Assembly: GCA_021300055.1 (NCBI GenBank)
Contig: JAJTHU010000189.1
Location: 1 to 25,944, forward strand
Source of the DNA: Nitrosomonadaceae bacterium
GTDB taxonomy: Bacteria > Pseudomonadota > Gammaproteobacteria > Burkholderiales > Usitatibacteraceae
Direction: 5' to 3'
Length of the DNA: 25,944 bases
Positions 5,979 through 14,223 of this stretch are shown here, one piece after another; the first letter of the stretch is position 1, and each line of letters opens with the position of its first letter. The position numbers were made by a program, and so were the translations under genes. The notes beneath the pieces are model-generated. The model had not been told where the DNA came from. It ran no database searches and saw nothing but the letters and a program-made list of their open reading frames with translations.

Positions 5979-8795
5979 CTAGCTTTGTTCGAACGCCAAG
6001 CCACCGCCGTAGCTGGTGGTTTCTTGCGGCACGCCACCTTTGGTGACCTTGACCGCGCAGTACTTCAGCTCGGCGATTTTGCCGAACGGATCAAGCGCAG
6101 GGTTGGTGAGTTTGTTGGCTGCTGCTTCGTAGAACGCGAACGGGATAAACACTGCACCGACCGGCGTGCCTTCATCCGCACGCACCGTGATGCCGATCTC
6201 GCCACGGCGCGAGGCAACCGTGACATGCTCACCCGCCTTGACGCCAACCTTGCGCATGTCGATTGGGTTCATGCTCACCACGGCCTCGGGCTCGATGGCA
6301 TCGAGAACACTCGCACGACGCGTCATGGAGCCGGTGTGCCAATGCTCCAACTGGCGACCGGTGATCAACACAAACGGATAGTCGCCATCTGGGCGTTCGT
6401 TGGCGGGGATGATGTCCGCTGGCACAAACTTCGCACGCCCTGATGCGGTGGGGAATTTCTCGATGAACACGACCGGTTGGCCGGGGTCGTTGTCGTCTTT
6501 ACACGGGTAGGTCACTGACGATTCGCGGTTCAAACGATCCCAACTAATGCCTGAGATCGAGTTCTGGGCGATGTGCATTTCCTCATACACCGCCGCAACA
6601 CCACTCTCTTCGCCGGGGTAGTTCCAGTCCAGGCCGAGACGTTGGGCCATTTGCTGGATGATCCACAAATCTTGCTTGGCTTCGCCCGGCACATCGAGCG
6701 CGCGACGGCCGAGCTGCACCATGCGGTCGGTATTGGTGACGGTGCCGGTTTTTTCCGGCCAGGCAGAGGCGGGCAGCACCACATCCGCGAGGTACGCGGT
6801 TTCGGTGAGGAAGATGTCTTGCACCACCAGCATCTCAAGGTTGGCGAGACCGGCGCGTGCGTGGTTGGAATCGGGGTCGGACATCGCTGGGTTCTCACCC
6901 ATGACGTACATGCCCTTGATGCGGCCATCGCATGCGGCGTCCATGATCTCAACCACGGTGAGGCCGGGCTTGTTGTCGAGCTTTGCGTTCCAGATTTTTT
7001 CGAAGCGCGCGTGGTTCTCGGGGTTATCGACGCGCTTGTAGTCCGGGAACATCATCGGGATCAAGCCCGCATCGGATGCACCCTGCACGTTGTTCTGACC
7101 GCGCAGTGGATGCAAGCCCGAGCCGGGCTTGCCGACTTGGCCCGTCATGAGCGTAAGTGCAATCAAGCAACGCGCGTTGTCGGTGCCGTGCACGTGCTGC
7201 GAAATGCCCATGCCCCAGAGGATGATCGAGGCTTCGGATGTGGCGTACGCACGCGCGACTTCACGTAGCGTTTCGGCGGCGATGCCGCACAGCGGCGCCA
7301 TTTTTTCTGGCGAGAAATTCTTGGCGTTCTCTTTGAGCGCCTCATAGTTTTCGGTGCGGTTTTTGATGAACTCTGCATCGACGAGGTTCTCTTCGATGAT
7401 GGTGTAGATCATCGCGTTCAACATCGCCACGTCCATGTCTGGCTTGAACTGCAAGTAACGCCATGCGTGGCGATACAAATCGTTGCGGCGCGGATCGGCG
7501 ACGATTAGCTTTGCATTTCTGTGCGCTGCGTTCTTGAGCCACGTGGCTGCGACCGGATGATTTGAGGTCGGATTGGCGCCGATGAGGAAGATGACTTCGC
7601 TGTTTTCAACGTCACCCACTTGGTTCGACACCGCGCCAGAGCCAACGCCTTCCAACAGCGCCGCCACACTCGATGCGTGACACAAGCGCGTGCAGTGATC
7701 GACGTTGTTCGATCCAAAGCCGACGCGCACCAGTTTCTGGAACAGATACGCTTCTTCGTTAGAGCCCTTCGCGCTACCGAAGCCTGCCAAAGATTTCGGG
7801 CCGCGCTGGTCGCGGATTTTCGCGAGCGTGCCACCAGCGAGATCGAGCGCTTCTTCCCACGTGGCTTCGCGGAACACGTCGCGCCAGTTTTCTGGGTCCA
7901 TCACGAAGTTGCCGTTCTTCGGTACACCGGGTTTACGAATCAACGGCTTGGTCAGGCGTTGTTTGTGATGCGCGTAATCGAACCCGAAGCGGCCTTTCAC
8001 ACACAAACGCGATTGGTTGGCTGGACCATCACGGCCTTCGACGCGCACGATGGTGTTGTCTTTGACGTGGTAGGTCAGCTGGCAACCCACGCCGCAGTAC
8101 GGGCAGACGCTATCGACCTTTTTGTCAGCGACAACTTCGTAGGCGTTCTTGGCTGGGGCCAACGCGCCCGTCGGGCACGCCTGCACACACTCGCCGCACG
8201 CCACGCAGGTTGATGCGCCCATCGGGTCGTCGAAGTCGAACACGATCTTCGAATGTGCGCCACGCATCGCGTAGCCGATGACATCGTTGTTTTGTTCTTC
8301 GCGGCAGGCGCGCACGCAGCGTGTGCACTGGATGCATGCGTCGAGGTTCACGCTCATCGCGGGGTGCGAAAAGTCTGGCTCTACCTTCTCTCGCGCAGAG
8401 AAACGAGACTGCCCCAGACCGAGACGCGTTTTCCACACCATGAGTTCGTTCTCGTGCGCCTTGAAGTTTTTCTCGGGGGCGTCCGCGAGCAATAGCTCCA
8501 TGACCATCTTCTGTGAATGCACCGCGCGTGGTGATGCCGTGCTGACTTCCATGTTGTTGCTCGGGCGGCGGCAGCATGAAGGCGCCAACACGCGTTCACC
8601 TTTGATTTCGACGACGCATGCGCGGCAATTGCCGTCTGGGCGATAGCCGGGTTTGTAGCAAAGGTGCGGGATTTCTTTGCCGTGCTCTTTGGCGATTTCG
8701 ATGAGGGTTTGGTCAGCGAATGCGGTGACCTTCTCGCCATCGAGGGTGAATTCGACGGTGGTGCGCTGTTCGAGGGGGATGGCGAGCATGTTCAT
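5979..8795 (-). CDS. fdsA: NAD-dependent formate dehydrogenase, alpha (catalytic) subunit
   Basis: This 938-residue molybdopterin (Mo or W) oxidoreductase oxidises formate to CO2 in the cytoplasm and passes electrons to the beta subunit. An N-terminal [2Fe-2S] domain has Cys46, 57, 60 and 74. Two ferredoxin-type [4Fe-4S] motifs follow (CIQCTRCVRAC at 154-164, CVACGECVQAC at 197-207). The catalytic domain opens with CPYCGVGC (231-238) plus Cys265. The active-site pair is Cys372-His373 (RLCHASS), so this is a cysteine enzyme, not a selenoenzyme. A C-terminal cofactor-binding domain carries LITGRQLEHWHTGSMTRR. GGAG lies nine bases before the ATG. It is second in the operon after fdsB. Databases may also label it fdhF or fdhA. 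No fdsC or fdsD gene is seen downstream. Confidence 0.96.
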   Translation of the reverse strand: MNMLAIPLEQRTTVEFTLDGEKVTAFADQTLIEIAKEHGKEIPHLCYKPGYRPDGNCRACVVEIKGERVLAPSCCRRPSNNMEVSTASPRAVHSQKMVMELLLADAPEKNFKAHENELMVWKTRLGLGQSRFSAREKVEPDFSHPAMSVNLDACIQCTRCVRACREEQNNDVIGYAMRGAHSKIVFDFDDPMGASTCVACGECVQACPTGALAPAKNAYEVVADKKVDSVCPYCGVGCQLTYHVKDNTIVRVEGRDGPANQSRLCVKGRFGFDYAHHKQRLTKPLIRKPGVPKNGNFVMDPENWRDVFREATWEEALDLAGGTLAKIRDQRGPKSLAGFGSAKGSNEEAYLFQKLVRVGFGSNNVDHCTRLCHASSVAALLEGVGSGAVSNQVGDVENSEVIFLIGANPTSNHPVAATWLKNAAHRNAKLIVADPRRNDLYRHAWRYLQFKPDMDVAMLNAMIYTIIEENLVDAEFIKNRTENYEALKENAKNFSPEKMAPLCGIAAETLREVARAYATSEASIILWGMGISQHVHGTDNARCLIALTLMTGQVGKPGSGLHPLRGQNNVQGASDAGLIPMMFPDYKRVDNPENHARFEKIWNAKLDNKPGLTVVEIMDAACDGRIKGMYVMGENPAMSDPDSNHARAGLANLEMLVVQDIFLTETAYLADVVLPASAWPEKTGTVTNTDRMVQLGRRALDVPGEAKQDLWIIQQMAQRLGLDWNYPGEESGVAAVYEEMHIAQNSISGISWDRLNRESSVTYPCKDDNDPGQPVVFIEKFPTASGRAKFVPADIIPANERPDGDYPFVLITGRQLEHWHTGSMTRRASVLDAIEPEAVVSMNPIDMRKVGVKAGEHVTVASRRGEIGITVRADEGTPVGAVFIPFAFYEAAANKLTNPALDPFGKIAELKYCAVKVTKGGVPQETTSYGGGLAFEQS

Positions 8796-8816
8796 GAGGC
8801 GTACTCCACTTCATCG

Positions 8817-8901
8817 CCGTCATTCCCGCGAAGGCGAGAATCTAAGTTTGCTTGAGATTGAGAATACGAAAATTGGATTCCCGCCTTCGCGGGAATGACA
8901 G
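8817..8901. repeat. Inverted pair of REP-like units between fdsB and fdsA
   Basis: Two units face each other: GTCATTCCCGCGAAGGCGAGAATC (about 8819-8842) and GGATTCCCGCCTTCGCGGGAATGAC (about 8875-8899). Each forms a hairpin and the two are mutually complementary. It fills most of the 127-base gap inside the operon. Confidence 0.85.
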
Positions 8902-8922
8902 TTTCTTTAATGCGTGCATTCA

Positions 8923-10644
8923 TCACGAGACCTCATGACCAAAATGCTTCACCACACACCGTATCGGATTCGGCGCCGCCTGCCCCAGCCCACAAATCGA
9001 CGCATCGGCCATCGCCTGCGACAGCTCTTCGAGCAATCCCGTGCGCCACTTTGTTTCCTCTAGCAACTTCACGGCCTTCTCCGTACCCACGCGACATGGC
9101 GTGCACTGGCCGCACGATTCGTCCGCAAAAAACTTCATGAGATTGAGTGCCGCGTCACGCGCTTTGTCATGGTTAGACAGAATCACCACCGCGGCGGAGC
9201 CAATAAAGCATCCGTGCGGCTGCAGCGTATCGAAATCGAGTGGGATATCGCCCATGCTCGCGGGCAAAATGCCGCCCGATGCACCGCCGGGCAGATATGC
9301 GTAAAACGTGTGGCCATCGACCATGCCGCCGCAGAACTCGTCGATCAATTCCTTAACGGTGATGCCCGCAGGCGCTAAGTGCACGCCGGGCTTTTTCACA
9401 CGGCCGGAGACAGAGAACGAGCGCAAGCCCTTGCGACCGTTGCGGCCGTGACCAGCAAACCACGCCGCGCCTTTTTGCAGGATATCGCGCACCCAGTAGA
9501 GCGTTTCAAAGTTGTGCTCGAGTGTGGGTCGCCCGAACACGCCCACTTGCGCCACATACGGCGGACGCAGCCGCGGCATACCGCGCTTGCCTTCGATGGA
9601 TTCGATCATCGCGGACTCTTCGCCGCAGATGTAAGCACCCGCGCCGCGGCGCAACTCGATCACGGGTAACTTGGCGCCTGCACTGCCCAGATGCCGCTGC
9701 ATGTCGGCGATGGCTTGGCTGAGTAGCCCGCGACAGTGGTGGTATTCGTCGCGCAAGTAAACGTAGACGGCTTCGCAACCGACCACGTGAGCGGCGATGA
9801 GCATGCCCTCTAGGAAGCGATGCGGGTCGCGCTCGAGGTAATAGCGATCCTTGAACGTACCGGGCTCGCCTTCGTCGATGTTGACGGCCATGAGGCGTGG
9901 GCCTTGCTCGGCGCGCACGATGCGCCACTTGCGCCCTGCGGGGAAGCCCGCACCGCCGAGACCACGCAGGCCAGAGTCTTCCATGGTCTTGATGATGGCT
10001 TCGGTTTCGAGCTTACCGCCGACAACATCTTTGTAAAGCGCATAACCGCCCTGCGCCGCGTAGGCATCAAGGGTGACGGCAGCGGGTGCGTCTGCCGTGG
10101 GTGTAGGTTGATGCGCGCCGCCAGTGACAGCCTGCTTGACCGACTCCACACTGGCATGACCAAACGCGTTCTGCCCGACACAAACGGCGGGCGCTTCACT
10201 GCAGCGGCCAATGCACGGCGCGGGGATCACGCGCACTTCTTTGCCGAGGATGCCCGGCAACTTGGCGAGCAACTCGTCAGCACCGGCCATGGCACACGAC
10301 AGCGTTTCGCACACGCGCACGGTGAGTGCTGCGGGCGCGGCATCGCCCTCTTTGACCACATCAAAGTGGTGATAGAACGTCGCGACCTCATAAACCTCGG
10401 TCTGCGAAATCTTCAACGCCTCGGCCAGCGCGTTCATGTGCGCGGCGGAGAGCTGGTGGTACTTGTCTTGGATAAGGTGCAGATACTCGATCAACAGATC
10501 GCGGCGGACCGGATCACCGGCTAACAGCGCAGCAATCTCAGCGCGCGCATCGGGATCAACTTGGCGGCCTTTGGGCGTGGGCCGCGCCTTCATCTTGCTG
10601 CGCACTTCTGCCAGCGGAATCGCAATCTGCGTGCGATCGTTCAT
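8923..10644 (-). CDS. fdsB: NAD-dependent formate dehydrogenase, fused gamma-beta subunit (NuoE-NuoF fusion)
   Basis: This 573-residue diaphorase subunit takes electrons from the alpha subunit and reduces NAD+. Residues about 30-165 are a NuoE/FdsG-like thioredoxin-fold domain whose [2Fe-2S] ligands are Cys112, 117, 144 and 148 (CETLSC, CIGRC). A Pro/Ala-rich linker (about 178-190) leads to a NuoF-like domain. That domain has the FMN/NADH-binding glycine-rich segment GLRGLGGAGFPAGRKW (226-241), ICGEESA (339-345) and a [4Fe-4S] site with Cys511, 514, 517 and 551 (CGQCTPC). In canonical Fds enzymes these are two genes, fdsG and fdsB. The fused two-subunit form and the length resemble Methylobacterium FDH1 beta. 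The ATG at 10644 is preferred over the longer frame from 10707 because GGAG lies about ten bases before it. Confidence 0.94.
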   Translation of the reverse strand: MNDRTQIAIPLAEVRSKMKARPTPKGRQVDPDARAEIAALLAGDPVRRDLLIEYLHLIQDKYHQLSAAHMNALAEALKISQTEVYEVATFYHHFDVVKEGDAAPAALTVRVCETLSCAMAGADELLAKLPGILGKEVRVIPAPCIGRCSEAPAVCVGQNAFGHASVESVKQAVTGGAHQPTPTADAPAAVTLDAYAAQGGYALYKDVVGGKLETEAIIKTMEDSGLRGLGGAGFPAGRKWRIVRAEQGPRLMAVNIDEGEPGTFKDRYYLERDPHRFLEGMLIAAHVVGCEAVYVYLRDEYHHCRGLLSQAIADMQRHLGSAGAKLPVIELRRGAGAYICGEESAMIESIEGKRGMPRLRPPYVAQVGVFGRPTLEHNFETLYWVRDILQKGAAWFAGHGRNGRKGLRSFSVSGRVKKPGVHLAPAGITVKELIDEFCGGMVDGHTFYAYLPGGASGGILPASMGDIPLDFDTLQPHGCFIGSAAVVILSNHDKARDAALNLMKFFADESCGQCTPCRVGTEKAVKLLEETKWRTGLLEELSQAMADASICGLGQAAPNPIRCVVKHFGHEVS

Positions 10645-10752
10645 CGAGAAACTCTCCAGTGGATTTTTTCTCGCAAGCCGGCCTTTGCTGGGCGACGCGA
10701 CGAGCACCTCGTGCAGCGGCGTTAGCTCGGCGCGGCAACAGGCGATTTCTTG

Positions 10753-10805
10753 ATTGTACGCAAGGATAGCGACAGCGCGTTGACGGCTACATGATGGGCG
10801 TCAAC
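10753..10805 (-). promoter_or_regulatory. Candidate promoter and operator of the formate dehydrogenase operon
   Basis: A perfect 7-bp inverted repeat, GTTGACG (10779-10785) and CGTCAAC (10799-10805), is separated by 13 bases. On the minus strand it is followed by TACAAT (10753-10758), a good -10. The dyad would be centred near -46 and the -35 is poor, which fits an activated promoter. The regulator is not in the window. fds operons elsewhere have LysR-type FdsR; that this one does is inference. Confidence 0.4.
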
Positions 10806-10837
10806 TGATTGACCTAGCGCAGCATTGATGCGGCGCG

Positions 10838-10906
10838 GCAAAGTGCCCAATTGACGGGCGTTTTTCAGGCAAAAACGCCTGAAACACCTCGTCAATACTA
10901 GAGTTT
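10838..10906. repeat. About 69-bp structured dispersed repeat, copy 1
   Basis: It matches 21482-21549 over its whole length with a one-base length difference. It contains GGCGTTTTT-caggc-AAAAACGCC, a perfect 9-bp stem, and an alternative stem CAGGC/GCCTG. It lies just past the pntB stop (minus strand). Confidence 0.8.
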
Positions 10907-10924
10907 CACTTCTGTGAGATGGCG

Positions 10925-12343
10925 CTAGGCGCGCAGCGCCGTGAGCACTTCATCGAGCATCTTCTTGGCGTCGCCGAACAACATACGATTGTTGTCTTTG
11001 TAGAAGAGCGGATTGTCGACACCGGCGTAACCTGAAGCCATCGAGCGCTTCATGACGATGCTGGTCTTTGCTTTCCAAACCTCAAGCACAGGCATGCCTG
11101 CGATGGGGCTGGTCGGATCTTCCTGCGCCGCTGGGTTGACGATGTCGTTCGCGCCGATGACCATCACCACATCAGTATCGGGGAAGTCGTCATTGATCTC
11201 ATCCATCTCCAGCACGATGTCGTACGGCACCTTAGCTTCCGCGAGCAACACGTTCATGTGGCCCGGCATACGACCTGCCACAGGATGAATACCGAAGCGG
11301 ATGTTGATGTTCTTCTCGCGCAAGGTCTTGGTGATTTCGTAAACCGTGTGCTGCGCTTGCGCGACCGCCATGCCGTAGCCCGGCACGATGATGACCGACT
11401 TCGCTTCGCGCAGAAGTTCGGCTGTCTCTTGTGCGGAAACAGCAGACACCTCGCCTTGTGGCTCTGCGGCTGCGCCACCCGCTGCGGGTGCACCGCCGCC
11501 GGAGCCGAAGCCACCTGCGATCACGCTAATGAAGTTGCGGTTCATCGCTTGGCACATGATGTACGACAAAATCGCGCCGCTCGAACCCACCAGCGCGCCA
11601 ACGACGATGAGCAAGTCATTGGACAACATGAAGCCTGTCGCCGCCGCAGCCCAGCCAGAGTAGCTGTTGAGCATCGACACCACGACCGGCATATCCGCGC
11701 CGCCGATCGCCATGACCATGTGGATGCCGAAGAGTAAGGCGATCACGGTCATGATGAGCAGCGGCATCATGCCTGCATCGATCGTTTTGGCGCCCAAGAA
11801 CTGTGCGCCCACACCGATAACGACGAGCAACGCGACCAAGTTCAGCCAGTGGCGCGCCGGGAGCAACAACGGCTTGCCGCCAATCTTTCCTGACAACTTG
11901 AGGAATGCAATGATCGAGCCGGAAAACGTTACGGCGCCAATCAGGATGCCGATGTAAACCTCTACGTGGTGAATCGTCTTTTCGACCGACGTGAACTGCG
12001 CAGAGGAAGCCGGATCGATATAACTCGCAAAACCCACCGCGCATGCGGCCAAGCCGACTAGCGAGTGCATCAACGCCACCAACTCAGGCATCTGCGTCAT
12101 CTGCACCGTGCGCGCGGCGTATAGACCGATGCCGCCGCCGACCACCATGGCGCCGATGATCCATGCAATGCCGGCAGGCGTGACCGAAGGCCCAAACACC
12201 GTTGCAAGCACGGCAATGGCCATGCCGAGCATGCCGTAGAAGTTGCCGCGTCGTGCGGTTTCAGGATGTGAAAGACCGCCCAAGCTCATGATGAAGAGCA
12301 TGATGGCGGCAATGTAGGCGACCGTTACCAAACTAGAAGACAT
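10925..12343 (-). CDS. pntB: NAD(P) transhydrogenase subunit beta
   Basis: This 472-residue inner-membrane protein couples proton movement to hydride transfer between NADH and NADP+. The N-terminal two-thirds are about nine hydrophobic segments, including ELVALMHSLVG and HMVMAIGGADMPVVVSMLNSYSGWAAAATGF, hallmark stretches of PntB. An Ala/Gly-rich linker (about residues 275-295) joins the soluble NADP(H)-binding domain III. That domain has VIIVPGYGMAVAQAQ, the GIHPVAGRMPGHMNVLLAEA loop and VMVIGANDIVNPAA. Length matches the family (462 in E. coli). An AAAGG lies seven bases before the ATG. It follows pntA after a 168-base gap that contains a GCGTAC/GTACGC hairpin near 12447-12463. Confidence 0.97.
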   Translation of the reverse strand: MSSSLVTVAYIAAIMLFIMSLGGLSHPETARRGNFYGMLGMAIAVLATVFGPSVTPAGIAWIIGAMVVGGGIGLYAARTVQMTQMPELVALMHSLVGLAACAVGFASYIDPASSAQFTSVEKTIHHVEVYIGILIGAVTFSGSIIAFLKLSGKIGGKPLLLPARHWLNLVALLVVIGVGAQFLGAKTIDAGMMPLLIMTVIALLFGIHMVMAIGGADMPVVVSMLNSYSGWAAAATGFMLSNDLLIVVGALVGSSGAILSYIMCQAMNRNFISVIAGGFGSGGGAPAAGGAAAEPQGEVSAVSAQETAELLREAKSVIIVPGYGMAVAQAQHTVYEITKTLREKNINIRFGIHPVAGRMPGHMNVLLAEAKVPYDIVLEMDEINDDFPDTDVVMVIGANDIVNPAAQEDPTSPIAGMPVLEVWKAKTSIVMKRSMASGYAGVDNPLFYKDNNRMLFGDAKKMLDEVLTALRA

Positions 12344-12511
12344 GTCAGACCTTTGTGCAGAAACTATCTGGGTTGCTCAAACACCCTGCCAATGAAGTGG
12401 TCAGGCACCGTTGCGAGCGGGCGAAATTGCCGACGAGGAGCGGACGCGTACAAGTGGTACGCCGAGCACCGGCGTGAGCAAGTTCGTCCGCGCAGTAGGT
12501 GGATGGCCGCT

Positions 12512-14098
12512 TCATTTTCTGAACATCGCCAGCATGCGGCGAGTCACTGCGAAACCACCGAACATATTCACTGCCGTCAGCCCAATCCCCACCAACGCAA
12601 TCCAGCGTATCAGTTCATCGGGTCGCGAGATACCTGGCACAGCGGGCGGTGCAATTTGCACCAACGCGCCAATCACGATGATCGACGAAATCGCGTTCGT
12701 CACACTCATCAGCGGCGTATGCAACGATGGCGTGACGTTCCACACCACCATGTAGCCAACAAAGCACGCCAGCACGAACACCGTGAAGTGCCCGAGGAAC
12801 GCGGCCGGTGCATTTGCACCGATAAACCAAAAGAGCCCCGCCGCAACCGCAAACATGATGACGAGGGTTTGCGTCGCCATCGGTTCGCTCGATGCGCCAT
12901 GGCCATGGGCCTTTTTGGCGGCAACCGGCGCGGCAGCGGGCTTGGGTTCGGGTGCAGGAGGCAGCTTCGGTGGCGGCGCAGGCCACGTCACCGCGCCATC
13001 CTTAATCACGGTCAAACCACGAATGGCGTCGTCTTCCATGTTGACGTTGATGACGCCGTCTTTGGTCTTGCACAGTTCTTCAGTCAAGCGGAATAGGTTC
13101 GTGCCGTAAAGCGTTGAAGATTGCTTGGCGAGTCGGCTCGCAAGGTCGGTGTAGCCAACGATGGTCACACCATGCTTCACCACAGCCTTGCCGGGCTCGG
13201 TCAGCTCACAGTTACCGCCCTGCTCAGCGGCCATATCCACAATCACACTGCCCGGCTTCATCGACTGCACCATCTCGGCGGTGATGAGCTTCGGTGCGGG
13301 TTTGCCTGGAATCAGCGCGGTGGTGATGATGATGTCAACCTCGCGCGCCTGCTGCGCATACATCTCGCGCTGCGCTTGCTGAAAGCCTTCGCTCATCACC
13401 TTGGCGTAACCACCGCCGCCACTGCCCTCTTCGGCGTAATCGACCTTCACAAACTCACCGCCAAGTGACTTCACTTGGTCCGCGACTTCGGCGCGCGTGT
13501 CGTTAGCGCGCACGATCGCGCCCATGCTAGCGGCGGTACCGATCGCGGCGAGACCGGCCACACCTGCACCGGCGATAAAGATTTTTGCGGGGGGTACTTT
13601 GCCAGCCGCCGTGATTTGACCATTGAAGAAACGACCGAACACGTTGGCCGCTTCGATCACTGCGCGATAACCGCTGATGCCCGCCATCGACGTGAGCGCA
13701 TCCATCTTTTGCGCGCGCGACAACATGCGTGGGAGGCAATCCATTGCCAACACATTCACCTTCTTGGCAGCGAGCGCCTGCATGAGCTCGGGGTTTTGCG
13801 CGGGCCAGATGAACGAGATAAGCGTCTGCCCATCTTTCATGAGCGCAGCCTCGTCCATTGTTGGCGGACGCACCTTAAAGACGATATCGGACGCAGACCA
13901 CAGCGCAGCTGCATTCGGCTGCACGGTGGCACCGGCGGCAGCAAACATTTCGTCGCTCACATCCGCGCCGACTCCGGCGCCACTCTCGACGGCAATCGCA
14001 AAGCCGAGTTTTTTCAGCTTCTCGACCACCTCGGGCACGGTGGCCACGCGCTTTTCGTTCGGAAAAACTTCTTTCGGAACACCGATCGTCAGTCCCAT
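12512..14098 (-). CDS. pntA: NAD(P) transhydrogenase subunit alpha
   Basis: The 528-residue partner of PntB has an N-terminal alanine-dehydrogenase-like NAD(H)-binding domain I (MGLTIGVPKEVFPNEKRVA; nucleotide loop GAGVAGLAAIGTAASMGAIV). A Pro/Ala/His-rich linker (about 380-420) follows, then four membrane segments of domain II (AVAAGLFWFIG, FVLACFVGYMVVWNVTPSLHTPLMSVTNAISSI and two more). Domains I and II are on one chain as in E. coli, not split into PntAA and PntAB. The ATG at 14098 is preferred over 14110 because GGAG then sits six bases upstream, its GAG being the second codon of the longer frame. It is first gene of a pntA-pntB unit next to formate dehydrogenase. Confidence 0.97.
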   Translation of the reverse strand: MGLTIGVPKEVFPNEKRVATVPEVVEKLKKLGFAIAVESGAGVGADVSDEMFAAAGATVQPNAAALWSASDIVFKVRPPTMDEAALMKDGQTLISFIWPAQNPELMQALAAKKVNVLAMDCLPRMLSRAQKMDALTSMAGISGYRAVIEAANVFGRFFNGQITAAGKVPPAKIFIAGAGVAGLAAIGTAASMGAIVRANDTRAEVADQVKSLGGEFVKVDYAEEGSGGGGYAKVMSEGFQQAQREMYAQQAREVDIIITTALIPGKPAPKLITAEMVQSMKPGSVIVDMAAEQGGNCELTEPGKAVVKHGVTIVGYTDLASRLAKQSSTLYGTNLFRLTEELCKTKDGVINVNMEDDAIRGLTVIKDGAVTWPAPPPKLPPAPEPKPAAAPVAAKKAHGHGASSEPMATQTLVIMFAVAAGLFWFIGANAPAAFLGHFTVFVLACFVGYMVVWNVTPSLHTPLMSVTNAISSIIVIGALVQIAPPAVPGISRPDELIRWIALVGIGLTAVNMFGGFAVTRRMLAMFRK

Positions 14099-14223
14099 TT
14101 TTTTCTCCATTTAGGGGCTATTTACGGGTTACATGTCGGCCCATGGCCGCGCTGCCGCAAGTTGCCGGTGAGTCTAACACCCAGCGTCCGCTTGAGTGGG
14201 GCTACATAGGAGGAAAGCGCTGT

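Noticed and set aside
5979..8795. Absence of a NuoG-type His-Cys3 cluster motif between the [2Fe-2S] and ferredoxin domains of the formate dehydrogenase alpha subunit
   Set aside because: There is no Cys between residues 75 and 154, but as far as I recall this is normal for close members of this formate dehydrogenase family, so it is not a defect.
9820..10524. A 234-codon plus-strand frame opposite fdsB
   Set aside because: It is an antisense shadow; the fused NuoE-NuoF protein explains the region.
12447..12463. Hairpin GCGTAC/GTACGC between pntA and pntB as a terminator
   Set aside because: It is short, has no T-run, and the two subunits must be made together.
12353..13096. A 247-codon plus-strand frame opposite pntA
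   Set aside because: Composition is dominated by Arg, His and Cys as in antisense shadows of GC-rich genes, and pntA is clear.
13475..14209. A 244-codon plus-strand frame opposite the pntA N-terminus
   Set aside because: It is an antisense shadow with no family resemblance.
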